Shown one piece after another: positions 9,193 to 17,622 of a stretch of DNA of 64,000 bases. Location: contig CAYQDM010000005.1 of assembly GCA_964416305.1 (NCBI GenBank), positions 62,001 to 126,000 on the forward strand. The letters are read 5' to 3'. Positions within the stretch are counted from its first letter, which is position 1. Each line of letters opens with the position of its first letter. Source of the stretch: Acidaminobacter sp964416305. GTDB lineage: Bacteria > Bacillota > Clostridia > Peptostreptococcales > Acidaminobacteraceae. The position numbers were made by a program, and so were the translations under genes. The notes under the pieces were generated by a model. The model was given only the letters and a program-made list of their open reading frames with translations. It was not told where the DNA came from and did not search any database.

Positions 9193-10407
9193 TCATGTTG
9201 TTTTCAGCAGTTCCTCAAGAACCGTCGCAAGCAGTTGGTCCCTGATAGTATTAAGATATAACCCGTTGCTCTTCAAAACATCAGGCAGCCAACCCGGAAT
9301 TTTTTTCCGGTCTTCTACCTGAATCAGAGGCTCGCTGGAAAGTACCTCTTCCGATAACGCAACATCACTGATGATCCGGAATCGGTCGATTCCGACCTTC
9401 TCGGCGCCGTACTCCATAAGTGCCAGGGCAATCTCAGCATAGGAGGCTGATGGACTGAGTTTCAGGAGTTCGCACAACTTAGGAATGAGATCCTCAAACA
9501 GCAGCCGCTGCGGACTTTTATCCTTGATTCCGAGCAGCTCGGCAAGTTTGGCTATGACCGCTTCATCCATCTGAGAAAATCGCTCTATGTAATAAAAATT
9601 ATCGCGCAGTTGATCCACGTAATATTGACTGCCTTTAAATTTTCTGTAATGCTTCAGCGTGTCATAATACCCCATCCTCATATTGCGATGAAGGGTTTCA
9701 GGAATCACTTCCAGCGTTCTTCCCAAATCTCCGGAAGGATAGAGGCGCGTGATCTCAAGACCGGTGCTGTCGAACTTTTGCTTCAGTCCCAGACCCTGAG
9801 ACTCCACGCAGATAATCTCTTTAAAACCCTTTTGCTGCAGCAGCCGGACAGGCAAGTTGTCATAAAAGCCGCCATCTATATAGAGTTTCCCATCAATACG
9901 ATCCAGCTTGAAAACGGGCAGATTCGCAGATGCCATAAGATATTCTGTGAGCATACCGTCCGGCACTTCTGACAGATAGACATCCAGAGGTTTGAAGTCA
10001 GTCAGAGAGACAGTCACGAAGCCAAAAACCTTTTGGGATCTTCGTATGGCCTCTTCCCTCACCGTGCTTTTTAGAAGCCGTCTAAGGGGCGTGATATCCA
10101 ACCCGCCTTCAGCAATAAACCGTTTGAAAGATGCCCTGATTTTATTCAAATCCTCTGTTTCAAGGTCCATGCGAATAATCTTGTTCATAAGCTTTTCGTC
10201 GCCATTGAAAACCAGTGACGGCTTCATGTTGTACCAAATTTCCCAAGCCAGCTCAAAGTCATCCTGCAGAATGTAAGCGCCATTGATCGCACCTATAGAA
10301 GTGCCGGCGACCCCGTCAATTTCGACGCCAAGCTCCCTGAGCGCTTTCCATGTGCCTATATGATAGGAGCCCTTGGCGCCGCCGCCTTCAAGTACCAAAC
10401 CTGCCAA
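9193..10407 (-). CDS. Patatin-like phospholipase
   Basis: A 404-residue patatin-family lipid acyl hydrolase. The oxyanion loop LEGGGAKGSYH starts at residue 6, the nucleophile is Ser37 in GTSIGA, and the catalytic Asp is D178 in DGG, so the Ser-Asp dyad is complete. The start is TTG at 10407 with GGAGGG six bases upstream; any later start would remove the oxyanion loop, so the TTG is the only sensible choice. The C-terminal 200 residues are a helical region of the kind seen in clostridial homologues. No signal peptide is present, so it probably acts on membrane lipids from the cytosolic side. It is flanked by fabZ upstream, consistent with lipid turnover, but direct evidence of substrate is absent. 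Confidence 0.9.
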   Translation of the reverse strand: MAGLVLEGGGAKGSYHIGTWKALRELGVEIDGVAGTSIGAINGAYILQDDFELAWEIWYNMKPSLVFNGDEKLMNKIIRMDLETEDLNKIRASFKRFIAEGGLDITPLRRLLKSTVREEAIRRSQKVFGFVTVSLTDFKPLDVYLSEVPDGMLTEYLMASANLPVFKLDRIDGKLYIDGGFYDNLPVRLLQQKGFKEIICVESQGLGLKQKFDSTGLEITRLYPSGDLGRTLEVIPETLHRNMRMGYYDTLKHYRKFKGSQYYVDQLRDNFYYIERFSQMDEAVIAKLAELLGIKDKSPQRLLFEDLIPKLCELLKLSPSASYAEIALALMEYGAEKVGIDRFRIISDVALSEEVLSSEPLIQVEDRKKIPGWLPDVLKSNGLYLNTIRDQLLATVLEELLKTT

Positions 10408-10486
10408 ACTTATCCCTCCAATGTTGGGATTTTAAAACAGCTGACGTGGTTGCTCAGCCGCGCACAAATAGGAACTCAAACCTTTG

Positions 10487-10924
10487 TTAAAGTCCCTTAT
10501 TTTCAATGACAGCAAACATAAGCATGCCTTTGCAGGCAATTTCGCCATCTACATAGGCAATAGCCTCGCCTTTTCCAATGCCACGTCGGAAGGCGTGGAG
10601 CACGACTTCCATTCTGAGTTGATCTCCAGGCACAACCTGCCGTTTAAACCTTACCTCATCTATACCCGCAAAAACGGCAAGTTTTCCTTTATTTTCTTCC
10701 AAACTCATTAATGCGACCGCGCCGACCTGAGCCAGGGCTTCAACAATCAACACACCCGGCATGATAGGATTCCCCGGAAAATGTCCTTGAAAAAAAGGTT
10801 CATTTACAGATACTGACTTTATACCCACCGCGCTTTTCCCGGGCTCAAAATTCTCAATTTGATCCACAAGTAAAAACGGATACCGGTGGGGAATGATTTT
10901 TTGAATTTCAATGCTGTTTAACAT
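10487..10924 (-). CDS. fabZ: 3-hydroxyacyl-ACP dehydratase FabZ
   Basis: Removes water from 3-hydroxyacyl-ACP in fatty-acid elongation (type II FAS, cytosol). The 145-residue single hotdog domain carries the catalytic His in QGHFPGNPIMPGV and the downstream Glu in LIVEALAQ, plus the N-terminal IPHRYPFLLVD. AGGAGG lies six bases before the ATG. Other fatty-acid genes are not adjacent. The placement near mbl matches Bacillus and several Clostridia, where fabZ lies beside mbl rather than in the fab operon. Confidence 0.96.
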   Translation of the reverse strand: MLNSIEIQKIIPHRYPFLLVDQIENFEPGKSAVGIKSVSVNEPFFQGHFPGNPIMPGVLIVEALAQVGAVALMSLEENKGKLAVFAGIDEVRFKRQVVPGDQLRMEVVLHAFRRGIGKGEAIAYVDGEIACKGMLMFAVIENKGL

Positions 10925-10948
10925 GTTTGACCTCCTATGCTAATCCGC

Positions 10949-11995
10949 TTAAATCTCAAGTACAGTTTCTCCTGTCAGCGTTGCCGAACCTCCAACCCAA
11001 ACGGTCTGACTCCATTCACGTTCTTGATCTTCATCTTTCTTATTATCACCCTCAGGGGTCTGGTCCGGATCCAGCGCTTCGCCGGATCTCTCGGTCCACA
11101 ACACCCTGGCGTTGATTTTTGAAGGCAGATCCATCCACATACCCTGGGCAAATGTCATGGTCTCTTCTACGGCGTCACTGCCGGCAGCTTCTTCACCGGT
11201 ATCGCATTCGTCCGCACCGGTGGTGCTTGTACACGCTCCCAAGTCCTTTGAAACCGCGCCATAAGCGCTCAGATAGGCTGCAAGAGCACCGTTTGACGTC
11301 CCCGTCGCAGATTCCTCATCTATGCCGAATAAAGGCGCGAAGTTTCGACACCACGCAGTGACTTCAGGACGGGTTGTCTCATGGGTCAAGTCGCGTCCTG
11401 AGGGAAGCGCAAAACAATGATATCCGGTGACGCCATGGACTTCGCTGATTTTTCGGATCTCTTCCAGGTCGGGCAGCATCGAACGTAAGGAATCGATACA
11501 CTTCACAGGCACCAGAATATCTCTTAAACCGGTAGAAACAATTTGAACCGGGAGGCCCGGTGCCTGATCATCCTCTGATAAACCAAGAGACCAAAAAATC
11601 TCCTCCGGTTCAAGGACAGGTCCAAATTCAGGTGTTGCCTGCTCCATAAGGATCTCCTCAGGGGAAACTCTGATTTTCAGCAACCCTGCTTTTGTTTCCT
11701 GGACCAGCATTTCACGGCCTTTTAAGTACCCGAGGTGCTCAAGCAGCCAAAAAGAAGCAATAGTCGCATGCCCGCACAGATCGACTTCTTCTGTCGGGGT
11801 AAAAAATCGCACCTTATAATCCGCCTGATCACTCTCCATGACAAATGCGGTTTCGGAAAAGCCCATTCGGGCTGAAATCTCGAGCATCTGCATTTCCGTC
11901 AGGGATGAAACATCAGGCTGAATCACGACGCCAGCAGCGTTTCCACCGTTTAAACCATCTGTAAAGGCATGAATCTCATACACGTGAATCTTCAT
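10949..11995 (-). CDS. PhzF-family isomerase/epimerase with acidic inserts
   Basis: A PhzF-fold protein (diaminopimelate-epimerase-like). The N-terminal HAFTDGLNGGNAAGVV, the catalytic Glu in MGFSETAFV (about residue 47), FFTPTEEVDLCGHATIA and the second-domain ESATGTSNGALAAY are all present. At 348 residues it is longer than the usual 260-300. Two low-complexity acidic stretches account for the excess, one at about 255-285 and one at about 308-335, just before the closing VWVGGSATLTGETVLEI. GGGGG lies eight bases before the ATG. Family members isomerise or epimerise small metabolites, and many have unknown substrates. It heads a minus-strand run with fabZ, patatin, pgcA, the unknown gene and the AEC transporter. 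Family assignment is firm; function is not. Confidence 0.9.
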   Translation of the reverse strand: MKIHVYEIHAFTDGLNGGNAAGVVIQPDVSSLTEMQMLEISARMGFSETAFVMESDQADYKVRFFTPTEEVDLCGHATIASFWLLEHLGYLKGREMLVQETKAGLLKIRVSPEEILMEQATPEFGPVLEPEEIFWSLGLSEDDQAPGLPVQIVSTGLRDILVPVKCIDSLRSMLPDLEEIRKISEVHGVTGYHCFALPSGRDLTHETTRPEVTAWCRNFAPLFGIDEESATGTSNGALAAYLSAYGAVSKDLGACTSTTGADECDTGEEAAGSDAVEETMTFAQGMWMDLPSKINARVLWTERSGEALDPDQTPEGDNKKDEDQEREWSQTVWVGGSATLTGETVLEI

Positions 11996-12036
11996 TGTCA
12001 GTGCCCCCTGCTACAGCAGCTTTGAATGCCACTGTT

Positions 12037-12074
12037 AAAAATACGGCGCGTGGGGAAGTTTCCCAACGCGCCGT
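12037..12074 (-). terminator. Terminator of the murA-mbl unit
   Basis: An inverted repeat (12061-12074 with 12043-12056, one mismatch, GC-rich) is followed on the minus strand by ATTTTTAA. It lies 35 bases after the mbl stop. Confidence 0.85.
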
Positions 12075-12108
12075 GATCCATTCTTAGCTTGTTGCCGACC
12101 GGTAATCC

Positions 12109-13128
12109 CTAACGCCGGCGATGCGTCATCATGCTCTTCTCGAGAACGTCAATGTGTTCAAGAGACATTCCAGTTCCCTTGGCGACGCAAGATATGGCAT
12201 CTTCAGCGACGTAGGTCGGAATCCCCGTTCTCTTCTCGAGCATGCGGTTTAGTCCATGCAGCAATGAGCCGCCACCGGTCATGACAATGCCTCTCGCACT
12301 GATATCAGAGGCCAGTTCAGGCGGCGTCTTCTCAAGCACAGAGTGAACAGCATCACTAATTGCGTTGACTGGTTCTCTTAGTGCTTCCAGCATTTCTTCA
12401 CTGCTGACAGTAATATTTTTTGGAAGACCCGTAATCAGGTCCCTGCCACGGCAATCCATTGTCACTGGCTTTGGACGCGGCGATGCCGTACCGATTTCCA
12501 TTTTAAGTTCCTCGGCAGTACGCTCTCCAATCAACAGGTTATGGGCTTTTCTCATGTATTTGATAATTGCCTCGTCAAATTTGTCACCGGCAACTTTTAT
12601 GGATTTGCTGACGACAATGCCACCCAGGGAAATCACCGCTATATCCGCGGTTCCTCCGCCAATATCAATAATCATGTTGCCGTCCGGCTTAGTGATGTCG
12701 AGCCCAGCACCCACAGCTGCTGCAATTGGCTCCTCAATCAGGAAGGTTTTGCCGCCGCCCGCTTCAATGGTGGCGTCAATAACAGCACGCTTTTCGACTT
12801 CAGTGACGCCGCTCGGCACGCAGATTATAATCTTAGGTTTGATAAACCTGCGTGGACCACAGGTTTTATTGATGAAGTGACGCAGCATTTTTTCAGTTAC
12901 TTCGTAATCTGAAATGACGCCGTCCTTCAGCGGACGAATCGCCACGATATTGCCCGGTGTTCTTCCAAGCATTTTTCTCGCTTCAGAGCCTACGGAAAGA
13001 ACGCGGCCTGTATCACGGTCAATCGCGACCACCGAGGGCTCCTGCAGCACAATACCTTTGCCTTTTATGAACACGAGAACGCTGGCGGTACCCAGGTCGA
13101 TCCCAATTTCAGTGCCTAATCCAAACAT
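12109..13128 (-). CDS. mbl: MreB/Mbl rod-shape actin homologue
   Basis: A 339-residue bacterial actin that polymerises under the membrane and directs sidewall peptidoglycan synthesis. The phosphate-1 loop EIGIDLGTASVLV, the phosphate-2 loop MIIDIGGGTADIAVIS and the adenosine motif GIVMTGGGSLLHGL are intact. AGGAGG sits before the ATG. It follows murA by 78 bases, and the order atp operon - murA - mbl is that of the Bacillus mbl locus, so I call Mbl rather than MreB, whose genes usually sit with mreCD. The protein alone cannot separate the paralogues with certainty. Confidence 0.93.
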   Translation of the reverse strand: MFGLGTEIGIDLGTASVLVFIKGKGIVLQEPSVVAIDRDTGRVLSVGSEARKMLGRTPGNIVAIRPLKDGVISDYEVTEKMLRHFINKTCGPRRFIKPKIIICVPSGVTEVEKRAVIDATIEAGGGKTFLIEEPIAAAVGAGLDITKPDGNMIIDIGGGTADIAVISLGGIVVSKSIKVAGDKFDEAIIKYMRKAHNLLIGERTAEELKMEIGTASPRPKPVTMDCRGRDLITGLPKNITVSSEEMLEALREPVNAISDAVHSVLEKTPPELASDISARGIVMTGGGSLLHGLNRMLEKRTGIPTYVAEDAISCVAKGTGMSLEHIDVLEKSMMTHRRR

Positions 13129-13206
13129 AGCTGACCTCCTAATGTCTTATGCGTTTCAAGGGACGGCAGCGGAAAAACTGCCAAATTTTTAATCCAAAAC
13201 TTGCTG

Positions 13207-14463
13207 TCAGCTCTCCGTGCGCGAAATATTGGCACCCAGCTGTCGGAGTTTATTTTCAATCTCCACATAGCCGCGGTCAATATGATAGGTATTTCCTATC
13301 TCAGTGGTCCCCTCTGAGATCAGACCGGCCAATATGAGGGCCGCGCCAGCTCTGAGGTCTGTCGCCATGACTTTTGTGCCATGGAGGGATCTGACCCCTG
13401 TAACGACAGCGCTATGACCTTCTATCTTGATGTCCGCACCCATTCGGTTCAACTCTGCCACATGCATAAATCGATTTTCAAAAACAGTCTCAATGATGAC
13501 AGAGGTGTCTGTTGCCGCAGCCATTAATGCCATAAACTGAGCCTGCATATCCGTAGGAAAACCTGGATAAGGCAGGGTTGTGACGTCCACCGAATTAATT
13601 TTACCCTGACCAATAACTCTCAGGGAATCTTCAAATTCCTCAATGACAACACCAGCTTCTTTGAGCTTGGCAATAATTGGCTTGAGATGGCTTGGCACGA
13701 CATTCTCAACCATGACGTCACCATTCGTAATAGCAGCTGCGACCATGTAAGTTCCGGCTTCGATGCGGTCAGGAATTACCTGATGACGCGCACCCGACAG
13801 TCTCTCTACGCCCTGTATGCGTATGGTGTCCGTACCGGCGCCTTTGACCTTCGCGCCCATTTTATTCAAAAAGTTCGCCAGATCAATAATCTCAGGCTCT
13901 TCAGCAGCATTCTCAATAATAGTGGTGCCTTCTGCCATGCTCGCTGCCATTATGATGTTTTCTGTCGCTCCGACACTTGGAAAGTCCAGATAAACACTAT
14001 TGCCAACCAATTTCTCTGCACGGACTTCAATAAACCCTTCACCATGCTCCACGTGAGCACCGAGAGCAGCAAAGCCTTTCAGATGGAGATCGACAGGTCG
14101 GGCGCCGATAGCACAGCCACCCGGCATAGGAATGCGGGCAACGCCACATCTGGCCAACAATGGTCCCATGACAAAAAAAGACGCCCGCATTTTTTGAACC
14201 AATTCAAACGGAGCCTCCGTCTGTGTAATGACCGGTGTATTCACTTCCAATATGCCGTCCTGAACGCCGCCGACAACGGCGCCAAAGGCCCTGAGCACCT
14301 CGCTCATAACCTCAACATCTTTAAGCGGCGGCACATCCTCAAGCACACAAGGTGTGTCTGCCAGCAGCGTTGCAGCCATTATAGGCAGCACTGCATTTTT
14401 TGCACCACTTATTTTGACGCGTCCTTTTAAAGGACCGCTCTTATTCACTAATATATTTGCCAA
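13207..14463 (-). CDS. murA: UDP-N-acetylglucosamine 1-carboxyvinyltransferase
   Basis: Transfers enolpyruvate from PEP to UDP-GlcNAc, the first committed step of peptidoglycan synthesis. The catalytic Cys117 lies in PMPGGCAIGARP, the residue attacked by fosfomycin. SGAKNAVLP (Lys22, Asn23) and the Arg loop near residue 93 are present. A longer reading frame extends to 14535, but GAGGAGG stands six bases before a TTG at 14463. That start gives 418 residues, the normal MurA length. The predicted promoter at 14550-14578 also argues for the short form. It is co-transcribed with mbl and is downstream of the atp operon, separated by a strong hairpin. Confidence 0.96.
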   Translation of the reverse strand: MANILVNKSGPLKGRVKISGAKNAVLPIMAATLLADTPCVLEDVPPLKDVEVMSEVLRAFGAVVGGVQDGILEVNTPVITQTEAPFELVQKMRASFFVMGPLLARCGVARIPMPGGCAIGARPVDLHLKGFAALGAHVEHGEGFIEVRAEKLVGNSVYLDFPSVGATENIIMAASMAEGTTIIENAAEEPEIIDLANFLNKMGAKVKGAGTDTIRIQGVERLSGARHQVIPDRIEAGTYMVAAAITNGDVMVENVVPSHLKPIIAKLKEAGVVIEEFEDSLRVIGQGKINSVDVTTLPYPGFPTDMQAQFMALMAAATDTSVIIETVFENRFMHVAELNRMGADIKIEGHSAVVTGVRSLHGTKVMATDLRAGAALILAGLISEGTTEIGNTYHIDRGYVEIENKLRQLGANISRTES

Positions 14464-14549
14464 AATTGGCCTCCTCTCGCGATCGCCAAATATCCGCAAC
14501 ATTACTCGAAGCTCTTTTAAGGTCGCCCCGGACATAATTCACCGCTTGC

Positions 14550-14578
14550 ATTATATACAATTATGAAGGAAAGTTCAA
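14550..14578 (-). promoter_or_regulatory. Promoter of murA-mbl
   Basis: TTGAAC (14578-14573) and TATAAT (14555-14550) are separated by exactly 17 bases on the minus strand. Predicted transcription starts near 14543, giving an 80-base leader to the TTG start. Between here and the hairpin at 14753-14796 the roughly 170 bases hold nothing else that I can identify. Confidence 0.78.
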
Positions 14579-14752
14579 CCTCTTTCATTATAACGCAAAA
14601 ATCGCCAAGCAAAAAGATAAAAGGTTCACGAGGGAATTATTTAGAACCGCGGGACAGTTTTTCATACTCTGAACACGCTTCTTTGGATAGGATTAGTTCC
14701 AAGCAAACACTAAAATCATGCAAATTAAAAAGCACCCTCGCACTTTGGAGCC

Positions 14753-14796
14753 AAAACTCGGGGCCAGCGCCTTTTCATGCGGCTGACCCAAGTTTT
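14753..14796 (-). terminator. Strong hairpin after the atp operon
   Basis: Read on the minus strand, AAAACT (14796) pairs with AGTTTT (14753), continuing inward through GGG/CCC and TCAGC/GCTGG with one bulge, about 15 bp in all. It lies 41 bases after the atpC stop. The stem itself supplies the short T-run and there is no long T-tract behind it, so termination could be partial and some read-through into murA is possible. Confidence 0.55.
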
Positions 14797-14836
14797 AGCG
14801 AATCGTTCCTTAGTGCGTGAATGCTCCTTATTCAGG

Positions 14837-15247
14837 TTAGTTTTTTTCAGCGACTCTGATCCGGTTGGTTGCTCGAGTCAGAGAGTCAAGCGCCCTTGCG
14901 TAATCGAGCTCGCTGTCGCGTCGTTCGATACGGGCTTGAGCACGCTGCAATGCAGCTTTTGCTCTGTTGACGTCAATTTCATCAGCCCACTCAGCAGAAT
15001 CCGTAACCACCGTTGTCTTGTCGTAGGTTACAGTCATAAAGCCACCGCTGCAAGCTGCGTCTCTGAATTTCTCCTCGCCTTGCAGCCGAATGCGAATAGG
15101 ACCAATGACGACAGGGGCTACTGTTTGCTCATGGTCGTACATAATCGCTATGTCGCCTTCAGTGGTCCTGAGGATCACCATATCGACTTCTCCGTCGAAA
15201 AACGTTCTGTCGGGCGTCACTATTTCCAGCATAAATTTCGTTGCCAC
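14837..15247 (-). CDS. atpC: F1 ATP synthase subunit epsilon
   Basis: A 136-residue central-stalk subunit that couples gamma to the c-ring and can lock the enzyme against ATP hydrolysis. The N-terminal beta-sandwich begins MLEIVTPDRTFFDGEVDMV and continues to about residue 85. A two-helix C-terminal domain, VNRAKAALQRAQARIER and SLTRATNRIRVAE, follows. It is last in the eleven-gene atp operon, 33 bases after atpD, and is followed by a hairpin. An uninterrupted reading frame of over 570 codons on the opposite strand across atpC and atpD is a compositional shadow. Confidence 0.95.
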   Translation of the reverse strand: MATKFMLEIVTPDRTFFDGEVDMVILRTTEGDIAIMYDHEQTVAPVVIGPIRIRLQGEEKFRDAACSGGFMTVTYDKTTVVTDSAEWADEIDVNRAKAALQRAQARIERRDSELDYARALDSLTRATNRIRVAEKN

Positions 15248-15280
15248 CTGGGCTCACCTCCTGGAGATCGATTTTTAGCG

Positions 15281-16666
15281 TTATTTAAGGCTTCTTGCCT
15301 TCTCAACGGCCTCATCGATCGAACCAACATACAGGAATGCTTGCTCAGGAAGCCCGTCATGCAAACCTTCGAGGATTTCCTTGAAGCCTCTGATCGTTTC
15401 TTTGATCGGAACATATTTTCCGGCGAAACCGGTAAACTGCTCAGCAACGTGGAACGGCTGCGAGAGGAAACGCTGAATGCGGCGCGCGCGCGCAACTACT
15501 GTTTTATCCTCATCAGAAAGCTCGTCCATACCGAGGATGGCGATGATATCCTGAAGTTCCTTGTAACGCTGCAGAATCGCCTGAACGCGGCGCGCGACAT
15601 TATAGTGCTCTTCACCGACAGTTTCCGGCGCCAGAATTCTGGACACAGAGTCCAGCGGATCCACCGCAGGATAAATGCCGAGCTCGGAAATCTTTCTGGA
15701 AAGAACCGTAGTCGCGTCAAGGTGCGTAAAGGTCGTAGCAGGCGCCGGGTCTGTCAAGTCGTCCGCAGGTACATAGACGGCCTGAACAGAGGTGATGGAG
15801 CCTTTTTTAGTGGACGTGATGCGCTCCTGAAGGGCGCCCATGTCTGTCGCGAGAGTCGGCTGGTAACCAACGGCGCTCGGCATACGGCCGAGGAGCGCGG
15901 AAACCTCAGAACCCGCCTGTGTAAAGCGGAATATGTTGTCGATAAACAACAGGACGTCCTTGCCTTCCGTATCGCGGAAGTACTCCGCCATGGTCAGACC
16001 GGTAAGTCCGACGCGCATACGCGCTCCAGGCGGTTCGTTCATCTGACCGAAAACCATGGTGGTCTTGTCGATAACGCCGGATTCGATCATCTCATGATAA
16101 AGGTCGTTTCCTTCGCGGGTACGTTCGCCAACGCCGGCGAAAACCGAAAGGCCGCCGTGCTCTTTGGCGATATTGTTGATGAGCTCCTGAATCAGAACCG
16201 TCTTGCCGACACCTGCGCCGCCAAAGAGTCCGATCTTTCCGCCTTTTGCGTACGGCGCGATGAGGTCGACAACCTTAATGCCAGTCTCGAGAATTTCAGT
16301 CTTTGTTACTTGTTCTTCGAACGGCGGCGCTTCACGGTGAATAGGAAGCATAGGAGACCCTTCGATCTCGCCTTTTTCGTCGATTGTTTCACCGAGAACG
16401 TTCAGAAGGCGTCCCAGCGTGACCTTGCCAACCGGCACCGTAATAGGCGCGCCTGTGTTGATTGCCTTAACGCCGCGTACCAGTCCGTCTGTTGAGGACA
16501 TTGAGACACAGCGCGCAATGTTGTTACCAATATGCTGGGCGACCTCAGCCGTCAGCTTGATATCTTTATACTCGACGCGAATAGCGTCATAGATCTTCGG
16601 CAGATGTTCCGTCTCGAATTGAATATCGAGAACCGGGCCGATGATCTGTACCACTTTACCCTCCAT
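15281..16666 (-). CDS. atpD: F1 ATP synthase subunit beta
   Basis: The catalytic subunit of F1. The Walker A loop GGAGVGKT is at residues 149-156, Walker B is DVLLFIDNIFRFTQAGSEVS, and the DELSD (DELSEED-type) segment lies in the C-terminal domain. The catalytic Glu in GERTREGNDLYHEM is present. The ATG at 16666 begins MEGKVVQIIGPVLDIQF, the standard N-terminus (461 residues). A TTG seven codons upstream overlaps the likely GGAAGGG ribosome binding site and is rejected. It is between atpG and atpC. Confidence 0.97.
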   Translation of the reverse strand: MEGKVVQIIGPVLDIQFETEHLPKIYDAIRVEYKDIKLTAEVAQHIGNNIARCVSMSSTDGLVRGVKAINTGAPITVPVGKVTLGRLLNVLGETIDEKGEIEGSPMLPIHREAPPFEEQVTKTEILETGIKVVDLIAPYAKGGKIGLFGGAGVGKTVLIQELINNIAKEHGGLSVFAGVGERTREGNDLYHEMIESGVIDKTTMVFGQMNEPPGARMRVGLTGLTMAEYFRDTEGKDVLLFIDNIFRFTQAGSEVSALLGRMPSAVGYQPTLATDMGALQERITSTKKGSITSVQAVYVPADDLTDPAPATTFTHLDATTVLSRKISELGIYPAVDPLDSVSRILAPETVGEEHYNVARRVQAILQRYKELQDIIAILGMDELSDEDKTVVARARRIQRFLSQPFHVAEQFTGFAGKYVPIKETIRGFKEILEGLHDGLPEQAFLYVGSIDEAVEKARSLK

Positions 16667-16712
16667 ATAGCTTTCACACCCTTCCAATCAGTTGGTTCCT
16701 AAGGGACAAGCC

Positions 16713-17591
16713 CTATTTGAGCGCTTCCGCACCACCGACAATTTCAGAAATTTCCTGCGTGATGGACGCCTGACGCGCCTGGTTGAATGACAGCGTCAGA
16801 CTTTCAATGATGTCCTCCGCGTTGTCATTGGCATTTTCCATTGCAAGGCGCCGCGCAGCCTGTTCCGCTGCGGCCGATTCGACGAGGGCGCCATAAATAG
16901 TGCTCTCGATATACTTTGGAATGACATAGCTCAACACCTCTTCAGGCGATGGCTCGTAGACCATGTAACTCTCGTCGTCGCCCTCTTCCTCGACCTTCTC
17001 TTCTTCCGCCTTGGTTTCCATGACCATCGGCAAAAGCTTCAGCATGGTCGCCTGTTGGGAAATCGTGCTGATGAACCTCGTATAGACGAGCTTAATCTCA
17101 TCGACTTCTTCCTGGGAATAAAGCTTTAAAAGGTATCTGGCCATTTCCTGGGCATCCGAATATTGCGGATTTTCTGAAATATGGATGTACTCGCGGACTA
17201 CATTGTAATCTCGCTTCGTAAAGCTGTCTCTTGATTTTCTGCCGATGGCGATAATTTTAGCGCTGGATTTGTCCTTGATATCCTCAAATACCAGCTTCAT
17301 GGCGTTGTTGTTGTATCCGCCGGCCAACCCACGGTCCGCTGTGACTATGACATAGATGCTGTTCTTGACTTCTCTGTAATCCAGAAACTCATGCTTGACC
17401 TTCTTCTGTGTCTTCATGAGGTCCTGGACGGTCTCAAGAACGGTTTCAAAATAGGGCCGCGTAATATCCATCCGATCCCTGGAGCGCTTAAGTTTCGCAG
17501 TTGAAACCAGCTCCATGGCCTTCGTGATCTGCATGGTGGAGTTGACGCTCTTAATTTTGCGCTTTATGTCGCGCGTTCCCATTCCTGCCAC
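16713..17591 (-). CDS. atpG: F1 ATP synthase subunit gamma
   Basis: The rotating central shaft of F1, 292 residues. The N-terminal helix RDIKRKIKSVNSTMQITKAMELVSTAKL and the C-terminal helix, with RLAMENANDNAEDIIESLTLSFNQARQ and then ITQEISEIVGG, form the coiled coil. An acidic loop near residue 195 (ETKAEEEKVEEEGDDE) is of the variable kind found in Firmicutes. The start is GTG at 17591 with AGGAGGG seven bases upstream. It lies 31 bases after atpA. Confidence 0.96.
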   Translation of the reverse strand: MAGMGTRDIKRKIKSVNSTMQITKAMELVSTAKLKRSRDRMDITRPYFETVLETVQDLMKTQKKVKHEFLDYREVKNSIYVIVTADRGLAGGYNNNAMKLVFEDIKDKSSAKIIAIGRKSRDSFTKRDYNVVREYIHISENPQYSDAQEMARYLLKLYSQEEVDEIKLVYTRFISTISQQATMLKLLPMVMETKAEEEKVEEEGDDESYMVYEPSPEEVLSYVIPKYIESTIYGALVESAAAEQAARRLAMENANDNAEDIIESLTLSFNQARQASITQEISEIVGGAEALK

Positions 17592-17622
17592 TATCGATCC
17601 CTCCTAAGGTGACGTCTTCAGA

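Noticed and set aside
13207..14535. MurA starting at 14535
   Set aside because: The extra 24 residues are not part of the family, while GAGGAGG stands before the TTG at 14463, which gives the normal length.
14777..16495. A 572-codon open frame on the plus strand opposite atpC and atpD
   Set aside because: It lies fully antisense to two essential conserved genes, has no ribosome binding site or recognisable domain, and crosses the hairpin after atpC. It is a shadow caused by codon bias.
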